The notes beneath the pieces were generated by a model. The model made no database searches. It was not told the DNA's origin and worked only from the letters and a program-made list of their open reading frames with translations. The position numbers and the translations under genes are program-made. A DNA stretch of 62,984 bases from Lachnospiraceae bacterium 10-1 (GTDB lineage Bacteria; Bacillota; Clostridia; Lachnospirales; Lachnospiraceae): contig KE159799.1 of the NCBI GenBank assembly GCA_000403495.2, positions 1,396,508 through 1,459,491 of the forward strand, in the 5' to 3' direction. Of the stretch, positions 1 through 8,997 are shown piece by piece (the first letter of the stretch is position 1; every line of letters begins with the position of its first letter).

Positions 1-95
1 ATATTTATTTTTATTCATTTCAGATAATATTCACTTTTCAATGTCCACTGCCAACTGTGCTGACTATAATCACTCAGGATTCCGAGAGATTATAA
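1..95. repeat. Left copy of the 95-bp inverted repeat that brackets the window
   Basis: Bases 1-95 are the exact reverse complement of 62888-62982. Identity stops at base 95 and the outer end runs off the window. Positions 65-94 form an imperfect dyad: arm TATAATCACTC (65-75), 8-base spacer AGGATTCC, arm GAGAGATTATA (84-94), with 10 of 11 arm positions complementary. That shape resembles the core site of a tyrosine recombinase, but it could equally be the end of a multicopy insertion element. No coding sequence is visible in it. Confidence 0.9.
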
Positions 96-125
96 ATTCT
101 TTTAACAGTTTTTCAGACAAATAAA

Positions 126-154
126 ACCTGTCCATGAAACTTCCATAGACAGGT
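126..154 (-). terminator. Hairpin with T-rich tail, outward-facing
   Basis: An 11-base stem (126-136 with 144-154, one G-U type mismatch) and a 7-base loop are followed on the minus strand by TTTTATTTG. This is terminator-like for transcription leaving the window leftwards. No minus-strand gene precedes it inside the window. Apart from this hairpin and a 15-base tandem duplication, 96-392 holds nothing I recognise. Confidence 0.5.
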
Positions 155-233
155 CATCCGTACAATTCACATATTTAATTGGATTTCTCAGCGGTAAGTG
201 TTTAAAGCATACCATGAGAATTCTTTTGTGTCA

Positions 234-263
234 AATACTATTAGTAACAATACTATTAGTAAC
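234..263. repeat. 15-bp tandem duplication
   Basis: The unit AATACTATTAGTAAC occurs twice without a gap, upstream of the lipoprotein gene. It may be replication slippage; no function is evident. Confidence 0.9.
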
Positions 264-392
264 AATTCAGCCATGGCCATTTATAAGTCACCAGAAAATA
301 CACTTTTTTAAAACATAATTGATTGGCTGAACTGATGTAACAAATATGAAAAAAGCACTGTACAAAATTAATAAAAAAATTATAATAAGGAT

Positions 393-1448
393 ATGAATAC
401 AAATATTAATTATCCATTAAGTTTCATAAGAAAATCTTTTTTTCTGCTGATGCAATGCTTCCTTGCGGCGCTGTTGATTTCCTGCAGTGCAAAAAGGCCG
501 GCACCGGCAGATAGTTATATCCCTGAAGATTATATAAAGGAATCAGACTTGATTGATTTTGACACCTTTTCTTTAAATACCATCCCAAATAACCCGCATC
601 CCACATTAAGCGTGCCTACCTATATCACCAAGATAAATGATATCTATTTTATTGTGGACTGTTACAACGATCAGGTAATTTATCATGACAATTTAGAGGA
701 TCCTTTATATGAATGGCAGGTTATGACAAATGATATATCCAAAGGCCATACCCTTGCCAGTGATGGAACCGTATATTTGATTGATGATACGGAAAACAAC
801 CGGATTTTGGTTATGGAACAACGCTTAAATGAAAATGGCCGGTTGGTGTTTGTTCCCACACAGGAATTTTCAAGTATAGGAGACCGCCCTCATTATATTA
901 TTTATGATGAATATACGGATACTTTTTATGCCTGGAGCTCTCAAAGCGGTGAAATGTACCTGTTCCGCCATGCTCCGGACAATCCCCGGATGTACCTGAC
1001 CGAAGTCCGCTCCATCCCTTCTTTAAATGGCGTGTACGTCCGTTCCTTTACCATTATTGATGACCGTATTTACTTTGTTTCGGGCAATTCAAGTATCATA
1101 GAAGCTGATCTTTACAGCTTTAAGATAAAAAAGGAATACCCTGTTCCCTCACAAATGGCAGGTATGATCCAGCTTACCAAAATTGAAGATTACTTTTACA
1201 TAACCATATCCACTGATGTAACCGGAAATCAGGACTACGCCACCATAATACGGGTACACGATTTAAATGATCTGCCCGTTGGAGGGTATGAAGATGTTTA
1301 CAGTCATTTTATCGGAGGCGGCACCCCTTATTATATTACTCAGATTGATCAAGTCTGGTATTTAACCGAACACCGTCTCCCAGGCCATTCCATTTGGCGT
1401 TTTCAGGTAGTGGATAACAAAATAACTAATGTTATTTCAATTTATTAA
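393..1448 (+). CDS. Predicted lipoprotein, possible beta-propeller, function unknown
   Basis: This 351-aa protein has a basic N-terminus, a hydrophobic segment (about residues 16-29) and a lipobox LISC. Cys31 should therefore be lipid-modified and the protein held on the outer membrane face. The rest is soluble, with recurring strand-like segments (for example GTVYLID and NNRILVM) that look like blades of an NHL/YncE-type propeller; this is resemblance by eye, not a family match. A modest AAGGA precedes the start. It ends 24 bases before a polytopic glycosyltransferase-like gene on the same strand, so the two are probably co-transcribed and may act together at the cell surface. No enzyme motif was recognised. 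Confidence 0.75.
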   Translation: MNTNINYPLSFIRKSFFLLMQCFLAALLISCSAKRPAPADSYIPEDYIKESDLIDFDTFSLNTIPNNPHPTLSVPTYITKINDIYFIVDCYNDQVIYHDNLEDPLYEWQVMTNDISKGHTLASDGTVYLIDDTENNRILVMEQRLNENGRLVFVPTQEFSSIGDRPHYIIYDEYTDTFYAWSSQSGEMYLFRHAPDNPRMYLTEVRSIPSLNGVYVRSFTIIDDRIYFVSGNSSIIEADLYSFKIKKEYPVPSQMAGMIQLTKIEDYFYITISTDVTGNQDYATIIRVHDLNDLPVGGYEDVYSHFIGGGTPYYITQIDQVWYLTEHRLPGHSIWRFQVVDNKITNVISIY

Positions 1449-1472
1449 ATCGGGATTTGAAAGGATACGCCC

Positions 1473-3068
1473 ATGAAAAAATTACTTTTTCAAGATACAA
1501 CCGCCTCCAATAATCCAATAAAAAAAACAACTTTCTGCATTATATTTACTATTTTCTTATCCTGCCTTTTTACCGCTATTGCACAAGGCAGCAGCTTTTT
1601 CTACAGCTCCCACAGTACAAAAGTACTGGCACTGGTTTTCCTTGCCATGCTGTATGCAAGTATTTTTCTTTATTTAAAACTATCCCGAAAACTGAATGAA
1701 AATACAATCGTATTTTTGTTGATTCTCCTGGGTGTATTATTAAGATGCGGTTATGTGCTTTTATCAGGTCTTTACGACCGGCAGCACGATGCCGGCGCCT
1801 ACACCGGCATGGGAACTGACTTCATCAACCCCGGGCATATTGGATATATCGAATATATTTACAAATTTCACAAACTGCCTGATCTTAATCCATATGAACT
1901 GTTTGCCTACTACCATCCGCCTTTACACCATTTCATTTCTTTTTTATGGCTTCAGCTTAATATTTTTGCGGGTGTTGCTGAAGACCTTGCTTTTGAAAAC
2001 CTGCAAATTCTTCCGCTTTTTTACTCCTGTCTTTTCATGACAGTGGTATGGAAAACTTTGAAGGTGCTGGAAATAAGAGAAACCGGCCTTTATATAGGCC
2101 TTGGTTTTGTGGCTCTTCATCCGGCAACGATTATAATGGCCGGCAGTGTGAATAACGATATGCTCACTATTTTGTTTATGAGCCTTACCATTTTTTACTC
2201 ACTTATGTGGATACGAAACAAAGACTTAAAGGGACTGATTAAGCTATCATTGGTAATTGGTTTAGGGATGATTACAAAGCTAAATTCAGCAGTTCTTGCC
2301 ATTCCTTTGGGTATTATATTTCTCATGCATTTTATCTCCGTCCTTAAGCAAAAAGATAAAGGGCTGCTTTTTAAGTGGATCAAAAATTATTGTATTTTCG
2401 GTGCAATAGTCATTACTATCGGCCTGTCATGGATTATAAGAAATCTAATCCGTTTTAGTGAAAAGCCGGGAGTTCCTGTTCCGGGAGAAACCTCTCCCAT
2501 GTACACAGCTCCTTATAGCCTTTGGGAAAGACTGGGCATTCCTGCCCTTGCAGACTGGCATTTCGATTTTCCCTTTCATCCCATTGGTGCATCTGCCTGC
2601 AATAATACCTGGGTTATTATGTTCCACACCTCAATGTTTACCGAAGAATATCCTGCCGGCCTTTCTGACATTCTTCTTTCCATGTGCCAGCTTACTTTTA
2701 TTTTAGCTGTCTTTCTTGGAATAACAACCGCTATCTTATTGGTTTTTGTACTGATAAGCAAAAGAACCCGTCGTGAAGACACCATTTTTCTTTTGACAGG
2801 ATATGTAATCATGCTGATTTCCTTTGCAGCATTCGTTATTATTTATCCCTATACTTGCAGCAGCGATTTTCGTTATGTAGCAATTTGCCTCGTTTACACA
2901 GCCATCGCATTAGGACTTGGAAATAAATATTACTTATCTTTTTCTCCCCTGCAGGAGGCCAATCATTTCACAAAAATTAAAGCTGTCTGTATGCATATAA
3001 TCAATGCCTGTATGATCCTGATGTTAACCTGCATTACATTGATCTATTTATTTTGGGAACGTTGGTAA
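1473..3068 (+). CDS. Polytopic membrane protein, GT-C / ArnT-PMT-like glycosyltransferase
   Basis: This 531-aa protein has about ten hydrophobic segments. After the third segment lies a loop with QHDAGAYTG, then an aromatic-rich HPPLHH motif. Acidic residues in the first large external loop are typical of GT-C fold enzymes that move sugars from polyprenyl-phosphate donors (PMT/ArnT family). The acceptor is unknown; the adjacent lipoprotein is a possible partner. The start has a GAAAGGA ribosome site. Its last 25 bases overlap the 3' end of the convergent TetM-like gene (stop at 3044). Family-level assignment only. Confidence 0.7.
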   Translation: MKKLLFQDTTASNNPIKKTTFCIIFTIFLSCLFTAIAQGSSFFYSSHSTKVLALVFLAMLYASIFLYLKLSRKLNENTIVFLLILLGVLLRCGYVLLSGLYDRQHDAGAYTGMGTDFINPGHIGYIEYIYKFHKLPDLNPYELFAYYHPPLHHFISFLWLQLNIFAGVAEDLAFENLQILPLFYSCLFMTVVWKTLKVLEIRETGLYIGLGFVALHPATIIMAGSVNNDMLTILFMSLTIFYSLMWIRNKDLKGLIKLSLVIGLGMITKLNSAVLAIPLGIIFLMHFISVLKQKDKGLLFKWIKNYCIFGAIVITIGLSWIIRNLIRFSEKPGVPVPGETSPMYTAPYSLWERLGIPALADWHFDFPFHPIGASACNNTWVIMFHTSMFTEEYPAGLSDILLSMCQLTFILAVFLGITTAILLVFVLISKRTRREDTIFLLTGYVIMLISFAAFVIIYPYTCSSDFRYVAICLVYTAIALGLGNKYYLSFSPLQEANHFTKIKAVCMHIINACMILMLTCITLIYLFWERW

Positions 3069-5755
3069 GCCTCATGAAAAGCTTCCATTTCCTCCAGGGA
3101 CTTAGCATTTAAACTATTGGAAAAAGAATTCTTTTCCTTTAAGTTAGTACTGTAAAAAGTTTCCATGATTTGCCCTGATGCCCTTTGAATTTCCTCCTGA
3201 AATTCCCTTGCAGATATTAACTGACAGCCTTCTCCCGTAATAATGACCTGTTCCAATCCGTCTGAAGTTGCCACGGTTACATCATACCTATGGCTGTTCT
3301 CATGTGCAAATTTTTCAATATACTGGTCAGCAGTTTCCACTTCCTTGGTAAATACCACATGAATATTATGATAATCTGATATTTCCGTAAGATGCCCTTC
3401 CAGTCGGTATGCATCAAAAACCACAATCAAATTCATTTTCTTAATTGCCTGATAATTGCAAAGAATATCCATCAGTTTCCCCCGTGCTCCATCCAGACTG
3501 CGTTTGGCCAGCTCTTTCAGTTCTTCCCATGCAAATATAACATTATAGCCGTCTACCAGCAGATATTTATCTTTCTTAACTGACGGATGGTAATTTCGAG
3601 TCTGGGCTTTCACATGCCCATCTACTATACCCTTTTGGGTACTTTTCTTCCATCCGATATTTATTCCTGATTTAATTTCTTTTCTATTAGCATAAAATGT
3701 CCGCTTTATAATATCATCAGCCTCTTCCTGTCCTATCCATTGAGACATTTCCATATCTGCTTTTTTTGTATCCATCCATTTTGGGCATATAACCGCGTTT
3801 TCGTCATTAGCTGCACACATTTCCTTCATACAGCTTTCCACATGCATAAATTCTGCAACTCTGTCCCACCCAACAATATAGCCTGCTCCATGAGCACAGA
3901 AAACAGAATCTGCAGGATTTTCGACATCTTCTGCAGGATTATATGCATTTTTTTCCAATACTTCCTGGGTATTATGGCAGGGATAGTATCCCTTCATACT
4001 ACAATAAAGATGGCCTGTCCCTTTGGTATAGGCTGTTACTTCCTTCTGATATTCTAAAAGCGCAGCCATAGGAGCCATCCCTTTTAGCACTGCCTGTCCT
4101 GAAATTGTATTTTGCAGCGTAAAACTGCCATTCATTTTATCAATATCTGTCATAGCGCGCCCCACCGCGCTTTCCGGTATCTCCAGCATAAATTCATAGT
4201 AGGGCTCTAAGAGAATACTTTCAGCCTGCATAAGCCCCTGCCTAAGCGCCCGGTATACTGCCTGCCTAAAGTCTCCTCCCTCTGTATGTTTCTGATGTGC
4301 ACGCCCTGATTTTAATGTGATTTTCATATCGGTAATGGGTGCACCTATAAGCACCCCTGGATGTTCTCTTTCTTCCAGGTGAGTCAACACCAGACGCTGC
4401 CAATTCTTAGCCAGCACCTCTTCACTGCAGTCCGCAGAAATTTCCAGGCCGCTTCCCGTTTCTCCCGGTTCCAGTAAAAGATGCACTTCCGCATAGTGGC
4501 GGAGGGGTTCAAAATGTCCCACTCCTTCCACTGTATTTGCTATTGTCTCTTTGTAAACAATACTTCCTACACCAAAATCTACATCCACTCCAAATCTTTC
4601 CTGTATCAGCCGGCGGTAAACCTCAATCTGAACCTGCCCCATAATTTGAATCTTAATCTCTTTATTTTGTTCATCCCACATAAGATGAAGCTGAGGCTCT
4701 TCCTCCTCAAGGAGTTTAAATTTGGGATATATTAACGCCGCATCACATCCTTCCGGCAGTAAAACCGCATAACAAATTACAGGGGAAAGTTCCGGGAATA
4801 TTGTTTTTTCCTCATGTCCAAGCCCTTCTCCTGCAAAAGTCCTTGTTAGTCCTGCAACAGCACATATTTCGCCTGCCTCCGCCTCACTTGCCTGCTCAAA
4901 TTTTTCTCCTGAATAAATTCTGATTTGATTTACCTTTTCTTTCCAGCTTCCTTCCTTTCCACACAACACTTCCCTGGCTTTAAGACTTCCTCCAGTGATC
5001 TTTAAATGGGTTAGACGGCTGCCATCCTGATCCCTTGTTATTTTATAAACTCTGGCTCCAAAATCATCAGGGTACTTTTTCTGTACCGTATAAAAATCCA
5101 CACCCGTAAGCAATTCTTCCACACCGGTCAGCTTTAACGCCGAGCCAAAAAAACAGGGGAAAACTTTTCTTTCCCCTATCAGCTTCCTGATATTGTTTTG
5201 TTTGATTTTCCCTGTTTCCAAAAATTCATTTAGTGCCTCTTCTCCGCTCACTGCAAGGCTTTCATAAAATTCTTCCGATTCCTGGTCTGCAAAATCCACA
5301 CAGTTCTCATCCAGCAAAGCTTTTAACTCACTTAAAATATTTCCTTTATCCGCATCCGGCTGATCCATTTTATTTATAAACAGAAATACCGGAATGTTAT
5401 AATGCTTTAAAAGCCTCCACAAGGTAAGCGTATGTCCCTGAATCCCATCACTTCCACTGATAACCAATATTCCATAATCAAGCACCTGCAAAGTTCTCTC
5501 CATTTCAGCAGAAAAATCCACATGCCCCGGAGTATCTAAAAGCGTAATTTTAGTTTCCTTTAAAGAAAGAAGCGCCTGCTTGGAAAAAATTGTAATTCCT
5601 CTTTCCCTCTCCTGTCCATAGGTATCCAGAAAAGCATCCTTCTTGTCCACTCTGCCCAGTTTGCGGATACTTCCGCTTACATACAGCATTCCTTCTGATA
5701 AAGTTGTCTTTCCTGCATCTACATGCGCAAGAATACCTATCACCAACCGCTTCAT
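3044..5755 (-). CDS. TetM/EF-G-like translational GTPase fused to a C-terminal NYN (YacP-type) domain
   Basis: This 903-aa protein is far longer than Tet(M) (about 640 aa). Residues 1 to about 650 follow EF-G/Tet(M): G1 AHVDAGKTT, G3 DTPGHVDF, G4 NKMD, then domains II-V. The domain IV region reads SGRAHQKHTEGGDF, so the YSPVST-type loop that Tet(M) uses to eject tetracycline is absent. Residues from about 715 carry a PIN-like NYN nuclease domain (LLVDGYNVIFAW, later VVFDA, ETADQYIE and VATSDG), as in YacP. I infer ribosome binding coupled to RNA cleavage or RNA quality control; tetracycline resistance is not supported. It lies 31 bases after a histidine phosphatase gene, probably in one operon. 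Confidence 0.85.
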   Translation of the reverse strand: MKRLVIGILAHVDAGKTTLSEGMLYVSGSIRKLGRVDKKDAFLDTYGQERERGITIFSKQALLSLKETKITLLDTPGHVDFSAEMERTLQVLDYGILVISGSDGIQGHTLTLWRLLKHYNIPVFLFINKMDQPDADKGNILSELKALLDENCVDFADQESEEFYESLAVSGEEALNEFLETGKIKQNNIRKLIGERKVFPCFFGSALKLTGVEELLTGVDFYTVQKKYPDDFGARVYKITRDQDGSRLTHLKITGGSLKAREVLCGKEGSWKEKVNQIRIYSGEKFEQASEAEAGEICAVAGLTRTFAGEGLGHEEKTIFPELSPVICYAVLLPEGCDAALIYPKFKLLEEEEPQLHLMWDEQNKEIKIQIMGQVQIEVYRRLIQERFGVDVDFGVGSIVYKETIANTVEGVGHFEPLRHYAEVHLLLEPGETGSGLEISADCSEEVLAKNWQRLVLTHLEEREHPGVLIGAPITDMKITLKSGRAHQKHTEGGDFRQAVYRALRQGLMQAESILLEPYYEFMLEIPESAVGRAMTDIDKMNGSFTLQNTISGQAVLKGMAPMAALLEYQKEVTAYTKGTGHLYCSMKGYYPCHNTQEVLEKNAYNPAEDVENPADSVFCAHGAGYIVGWDRVAEFMHVESCMKEMCAANDENAVICPKWMDTKKADMEMSQWIGQEEADDIIKRTFYANRKEIKSGINIGWKKSTQKGIVDGHVKAQTRNYHPSVKKDKYLLVDGYNVIFAWEELKELAKRSLDGARGKLMDILCNYQAIKKMNLIVVFDAYRLEGHLTEISDYHNIHVVFTKEVETADQYIEKFAHENSHRYDVTVATSDGLEQVIITGEGCQLISAREFQEEIQRASGQIMETFYSTNLKEKNSFSNSLNAKSLEEMEAFHEAYQRSQNK

Positions 5756-5786
5756 GCCCTGCTCCTTTTCAAAATAGATGTTTCTT

Positions 5787-6380
5787 CTAAATACCTTCTT
5801 TTATATATCTGCTGTAAAATAATTCTGCCGACAGTTCAACAATAACTGCATTGCCCGTCTTATAATTTTTTGCCATATCCTCAAAAGGCGTATCATACAC
5901 ATATGACATTAATGTCATAATAACTGCACTATGCGTCACCAGCAGAGTATCCTTTTTTTCCCTTTGAGCAATATCATCAACAGCCGGCAAAAGGCGGTTT
6001 AAAAGCTGCTGATAAGACTCTCCCCCAGGCGGTATTTGGTAACGCCGGTTTTGATGCCACTTCTGGTATTCCTCCGAAAAAACTTCTCTCACTTGTTTCC
6101 ATGTATATCCTTCCCAATTCCCCAGACAGATTTCTTCCAGTCCCTGATGTATTACCGGCATAATCGCAAGCTTTTCTCCTATAATCCCTGCCGTTTCCAA
6201 AGCTCTCTTTTTTTTGCTTGTATAAATGCTTCCAATGCCACAAAACTCTAAGCTGATCTTCTCCGCCAGCTCCCTGGCCTGTTTTCTTCCGTTTTCGTTT
6301 AAAGGCGTATCTGTCTGTCCCTGAATTTTACTTTCCAGATTCCAGTCCGTTTCTCCGTGTCTAACCAGATAAATATTCAT
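5787..6380 (-). CDS. Histidine phosphatase family protein (phosphoglycerate mutase-like)
   Basis: This 197-aa cytosolic enzyme of the histidine phosphatase superfamily has the catalytic RHGETDWN motif at residues 8-15, where the first His is phosphorylated. The second active-site His is in LLVTHSAVI (about residue 149), and a conserved Glu sits near EEICLGNWEG. Substrates in this family range from phosphosugars to alpha-ribazole phosphate, so no specific substrate is assigned. It is upstream of, and probably co-transcribed with, the TetM-like/NYN gene, and divergent from the carD-like gene. Confidence 0.85.
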   Translation of the reverse strand: MNIYLVRHGETDWNLESKIQGQTDTPLNENGRKQARELAEKISLEFCGIGSIYTSKKKRALETAGIIGEKLAIMPVIHQGLEEICLGNWEGYTWKQVREVFSEEYQKWHQNRRYQIPPGGESYQQLLNRLLPAVDDIAQREKKDTLLVTHSAVIMTLMSYVYDTPFEDMAKNYKTGNAVIVELSAELFYSRYIKEGI

Positions 6381-6450
6381 ATAATTCCTTTCTGTGATTT
6401 ATATAACTTTTATATCTATATTGCCTGCCACTTTCAGTTAAAAACTTGTA

Positions 6451-6464
6451 AATTTGTACAAATT
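6451..6464. promoter_or_regulatory. Perfect 14-bp palindrome in a divergent promoter region
   Basis: AATTTGTACAAATT is perfectly self-complementary. It lies in the 205-base gap between the divergent histidine phosphatase (minus) and carD-like (plus) genes, where a repressor site would be expected. The binding protein is unknown. Confidence 0.4.
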
Positions 6465-6585
6465 GCGCGATCACTTTATATGCCAAAATGCTGAAAATTT
6501 ATTTTTTATTAAGATTATACTAACATTTTGGGAAAAATATTGATAAGATAATTATAAAGTATCTATTTTTCAAAGGAGGTTTCCC

Positions 6586-7095
6586 ATGTTTCAAAAAGGT
6601 GATTTTGTTGTTTATGGTCATAATGGAATTTGCTGCATACAGGACATTACCACACTGAATATTTCCGGCATTGACAAAAACCGGAAGTACTATCTTCTAA
6701 AGCCCGTATCCACATCCAAAAGCACCATTTATACCCCGGTGGATACCGCTGACACCCTGCTCCGCCATGCCATGAGTCGTGAGGAAGCCGACAATCTGAT
6801 CAAGTCCATACCGGATATTCCCACAATTCCGCTAAACGACGAAAAAACACTGGAGCAGACTTATAAAACATATATACGATCCAACAATAGCAAATCATGG
6901 GTTCAGTTAATGAAAACCATTCATCTTCGAAAGGAAAGCAGAATTACAGCCGGACATAAAGTAACTGCATTAGACAGTCGCTATTTTGATCTTGCAGAAT
7001 CCTCTCTTTATGGGGAACTTTCCATTGCCCTTGGAAAACCGAAAGAGGAAATTCGATCTTACATTTCCAGCTGCATCAGTTCTCACCGGCAATAA
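6586..7095 (+). CDS. CarD family transcriptional regulator
   Basis: This 169-aa CarD/CdnL-type protein has an N-terminal RNA-polymerase-interaction domain (FQKGDFVVYGHNGICCIQDI, about residues 2-60) shared with the RID of TRCF, followed by a helical C-terminal half. Known members bind the RNAP beta subunit and stabilise open promoter complexes. A very strong ribosome site (AAAGGAGGT) stands just before the ATG. It is transcribed alone, divergent from the phosphatase-GTPase pair and convergent with an Rpn-type gene. Confidence 0.85.
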   Translation: MFQKGDFVVYGHNGICCIQDITTLNISGIDKNRKYYLLKPVSTSKSTIYTPVDTADTLLRHAMSREEADNLIKSIPDIPTIPLNDEKTLEQTYKTYIRSNNSKSWVQLMKTIHLRKESRITAGHKVTALDSRYFDLAESSLYGELSIALGKPKEEIRSYISSCISSHRQ

Positions 7096-7128
7096 TCCAG
7101 ATATATCTTTCATCCGAAGCAGGCAGCG

Positions 7129-7941
7129 TTATACGCCTCCTGCTTCATAATTGTGAAATTCATCCAGTAATTTTTTCTGATATGCCTCATCCCTGGCTGC
7201 CCTGATCATATCATCTATACGGTTCTGCCCTGCCAGATACTGATTTAACCGGTTGATTTCTTGTTTTCCTTCCACTCTTCCCTCTTGTTTTCCTTCTTTT
7301 CTTCCTTCTTCTATTCCTTCTTCTCTTCCTTCTTTTCTTCCTTCTTCTATTCCTTCTTTTCTTCCTTCTTCTATTCCTTCTTTTCTTCCTTCCCGTCTTG
7401 CTTCTTTCTTCATATCATAATAATAGATCAATTCTTTCATATACTCACGCCTCCATTTCTTATTCTGCTTTGCACATGTTACTTCATGGGCAAGTTCCTC
7501 CGTAAATGCGCTTTCCGGCTGATTGGTTTCTATATACGCTAAAAGTTTTCCCAATTCTTTAGGCGCATCTTCATAATTTCCCTTTGTATTAAAAAATATT
7601 TTCACTGCTTCGTCTTCCAATGCAAGCTCCGTATTTTCTCTGCACAAATTCTGAAACGTATATTGGTATTTTCCCATTCCAAAGGGATCAAAAGTACAGA
7701 TAAAAATAACATAGCTTTTATTTAATTTATCATAAGTCGCCCCTTTTTCTATCAGGTTTAAATCTATCAGTCCCTGATAAGTAATTTCAATTGCTTTCTG
7801 CCTTTCGGGATATGCAATTTCCTCAATTTCTATCCCTAAAAGAATTTCCAGTGTCTTTTTACAGATTTCCTTATTCTGCATGACTTTTCCAAATATAAAG
7901 TCATCCTTAAGCTCCAATTCTTCAAACTTTTTCTGATTCAT
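7129..7941 (-). pseudogene. Rpn/PD-(D/E)XK nuclease-family protein with its catalytic core deleted
   Basis: The frame is open (270 aa from the ATG at 7941, chosen for the AAAGGAG before it; another ATG lies at 7977). The N-terminal part (LKDDFIFGKVMQNKEICKK) and the C-terminal half (LIDLNLIEKG, SYVIFICTFDPFGMGKYQYTF) match Rpn family nucleases/putative transposases. The middle goes directly from IEITYQ to GLIDLN. Relatives carry here roughly 40-50 residues with the catalytic Asp, ExQ and the RSRYYQ segment, as the intact copy at 59208 does (D66, E80, Q82). An in-frame deletion between two TATCAGGG-like sequences fits. The tail is the usual EGRKEG repeat region. Probably not a functional nuclease. 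Confidence 0.75.
7261..7395 (-). repeat. Degenerate codon repeat encoding EGRKEG/EGIEEG
   Basis: Purine-rich 12-18 base units (minus strand) encode alternating EGRKEG, EGIEEG and EGREEG blocks, forming a charged helix at the C-terminus of the Rpn-type protein. Such tracts are common in this family and prone to slippage. The mirror frame on the plus strand is an artefact of the repeat. Confidence 0.85.
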
Positions 7942-8139
7942 TAAAAAATCTCCTTTCTTCCATAGGAAATTTCGCACACAAGTTATCCTTTCTTATGCAT
8001 CTTTCCCGTTTTGCATACACAGGAAATTTCTGCCTGTCCTCGAAATCCCTGCTTAGATTAATGGTGAACAAAAGCATAGATTTCTCAGAATCAATAAGAA
8101 GGTTTTAGAATCACTTAAATGAATGATAGAATTTATGCT

Positions 8140-8168
8140 TTGACTTTACTATAACAGTCCTGTAAAAT
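8140..8168 (+). promoter_or_regulatory. Sigma-A promoter of the GNAT gene
   Basis: TTGACT (8140-8145), a 17-base spacer and TAAAAT (8163-8168), 26 bases before the GNAT start. The ribosome site AGGAGGG follows at 8180-8186. Confidence 0.7.
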
Positions 8169-8194
8169 TTAAGCAAGTAGGAGGGAAAATTTTT

Positions 8195-8962
8195 ATGAAA
8201 AATTATGAAATTTTAGAAATTGCCTTACGTCAATCCGCATATGAATGTAATTGTGAACCGACAGATTTTATGAAAGATACAAATGTGGTTGTTCGTTCCA
8301 AAGCTCATCCTAAAGCAAGATGTTATTTATCGCTTCCTTTAGAATGTAATCTGGTTTCCTATGGCAGTAATATTGTAGCCCAGACCAGCAGCCAATTGAC
8401 TGATTTAGTCACATCTTATATTGAAAAATATCCTATAGAACATTGCTTTGAAACACCCAATATGCACGTTTTAAATGAAGGTCTAAAGAAGCATGACCTT
8501 AAAATCTGCTTTATGGCAGAATACTTTCTTCCCGATATGGATAAACTTCAAAAACTCCCCTGTGAATATCAAGTAAAAATACTGCATAATGATGATTTTA
8601 AAGATCTATATACCAAAGAATGGAGCAATGCCTTATGCGAAAAAAGAAAGGAAAAAGACGTTCTTGGTGTAGGCGCTTATGATGATGGCCGGCTGATTGC
8701 ACTGGCCGGATGTTCTGCCGATTGCGAAACAATGTGGCAGATTGGCATAGACGTACTTCCGCCCTACCGGAAAAAGGGAATTGCCGCCGCCCTCACAAGC
8801 CAGCTGGCCCTTTTAATCCTTGAACAGGGAAAGGTACCATTTTACTGCGCTGCATGGTCTAATATTAAGTCAGTCCGGAATGCTATCAAATGCGGCTTTA
8901 AACCTGCCTGGGTAGAAATGACTGCAAAGAGCTGTAAATTTGCTGACGAAATGAATCAATGA
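8195..8962 (+). CDS. GNAT family N-acetyltransferase
   Basis: This 255-aa protein has its GNAT fold in the C-terminal half: strand GRLIALAGCSA, the acetyl-CoA pyrophosphate loop PPYRKKGIAAALT (Q/RxxGxG/A type, about residues 189-201), and a C-terminal FYCAAWSNIKSVRNAIKCGF segment typical of motif B. The N-terminal half (about 120 aa) is a less conserved cap. The acceptor substrate cannot be read from sequence. It stands alone with its own promoter and a strong ribosome site. Confidence 0.85.
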   Translation: MKNYEILEIALRQSAYECNCEPTDFMKDTNVVVRSKAHPKARCYLSLPLECNLVSYGSNIVAQTSSQLTDLVTSYIEKYPIEHCFETPNMHVLNEGLKKHDLKICFMAEYFLPDMDKLQKLPCEYQVKILHNDDFKDLYTKEWSNALCEKRKEKDVLGVGAYDDGRLIALAGCSADCETMWQIGIDVLPPYRKKGIAAALTSQLALLILEQGKVPFYCAAWSNIKSVRNAIKCGFKPAWVEMTAKSCKFADEMNQ

Positions 8963-8997
8963 TTTTTCCATACATTTTTCCTCCATCCCCTTCCCTC

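Noticed and set aside
3044-5755. Tetracycline resistance determinant
   Set aside because: The tetracycline-release loop of Tet(M) is missing and a nuclease-like domain is fused; resistance cannot be claimed.
7261-7542. Ser/Phe-rich plus-strand frame
   Set aside because: Mirror of the EGRKEG codon repeat of the Rpn-type gene.
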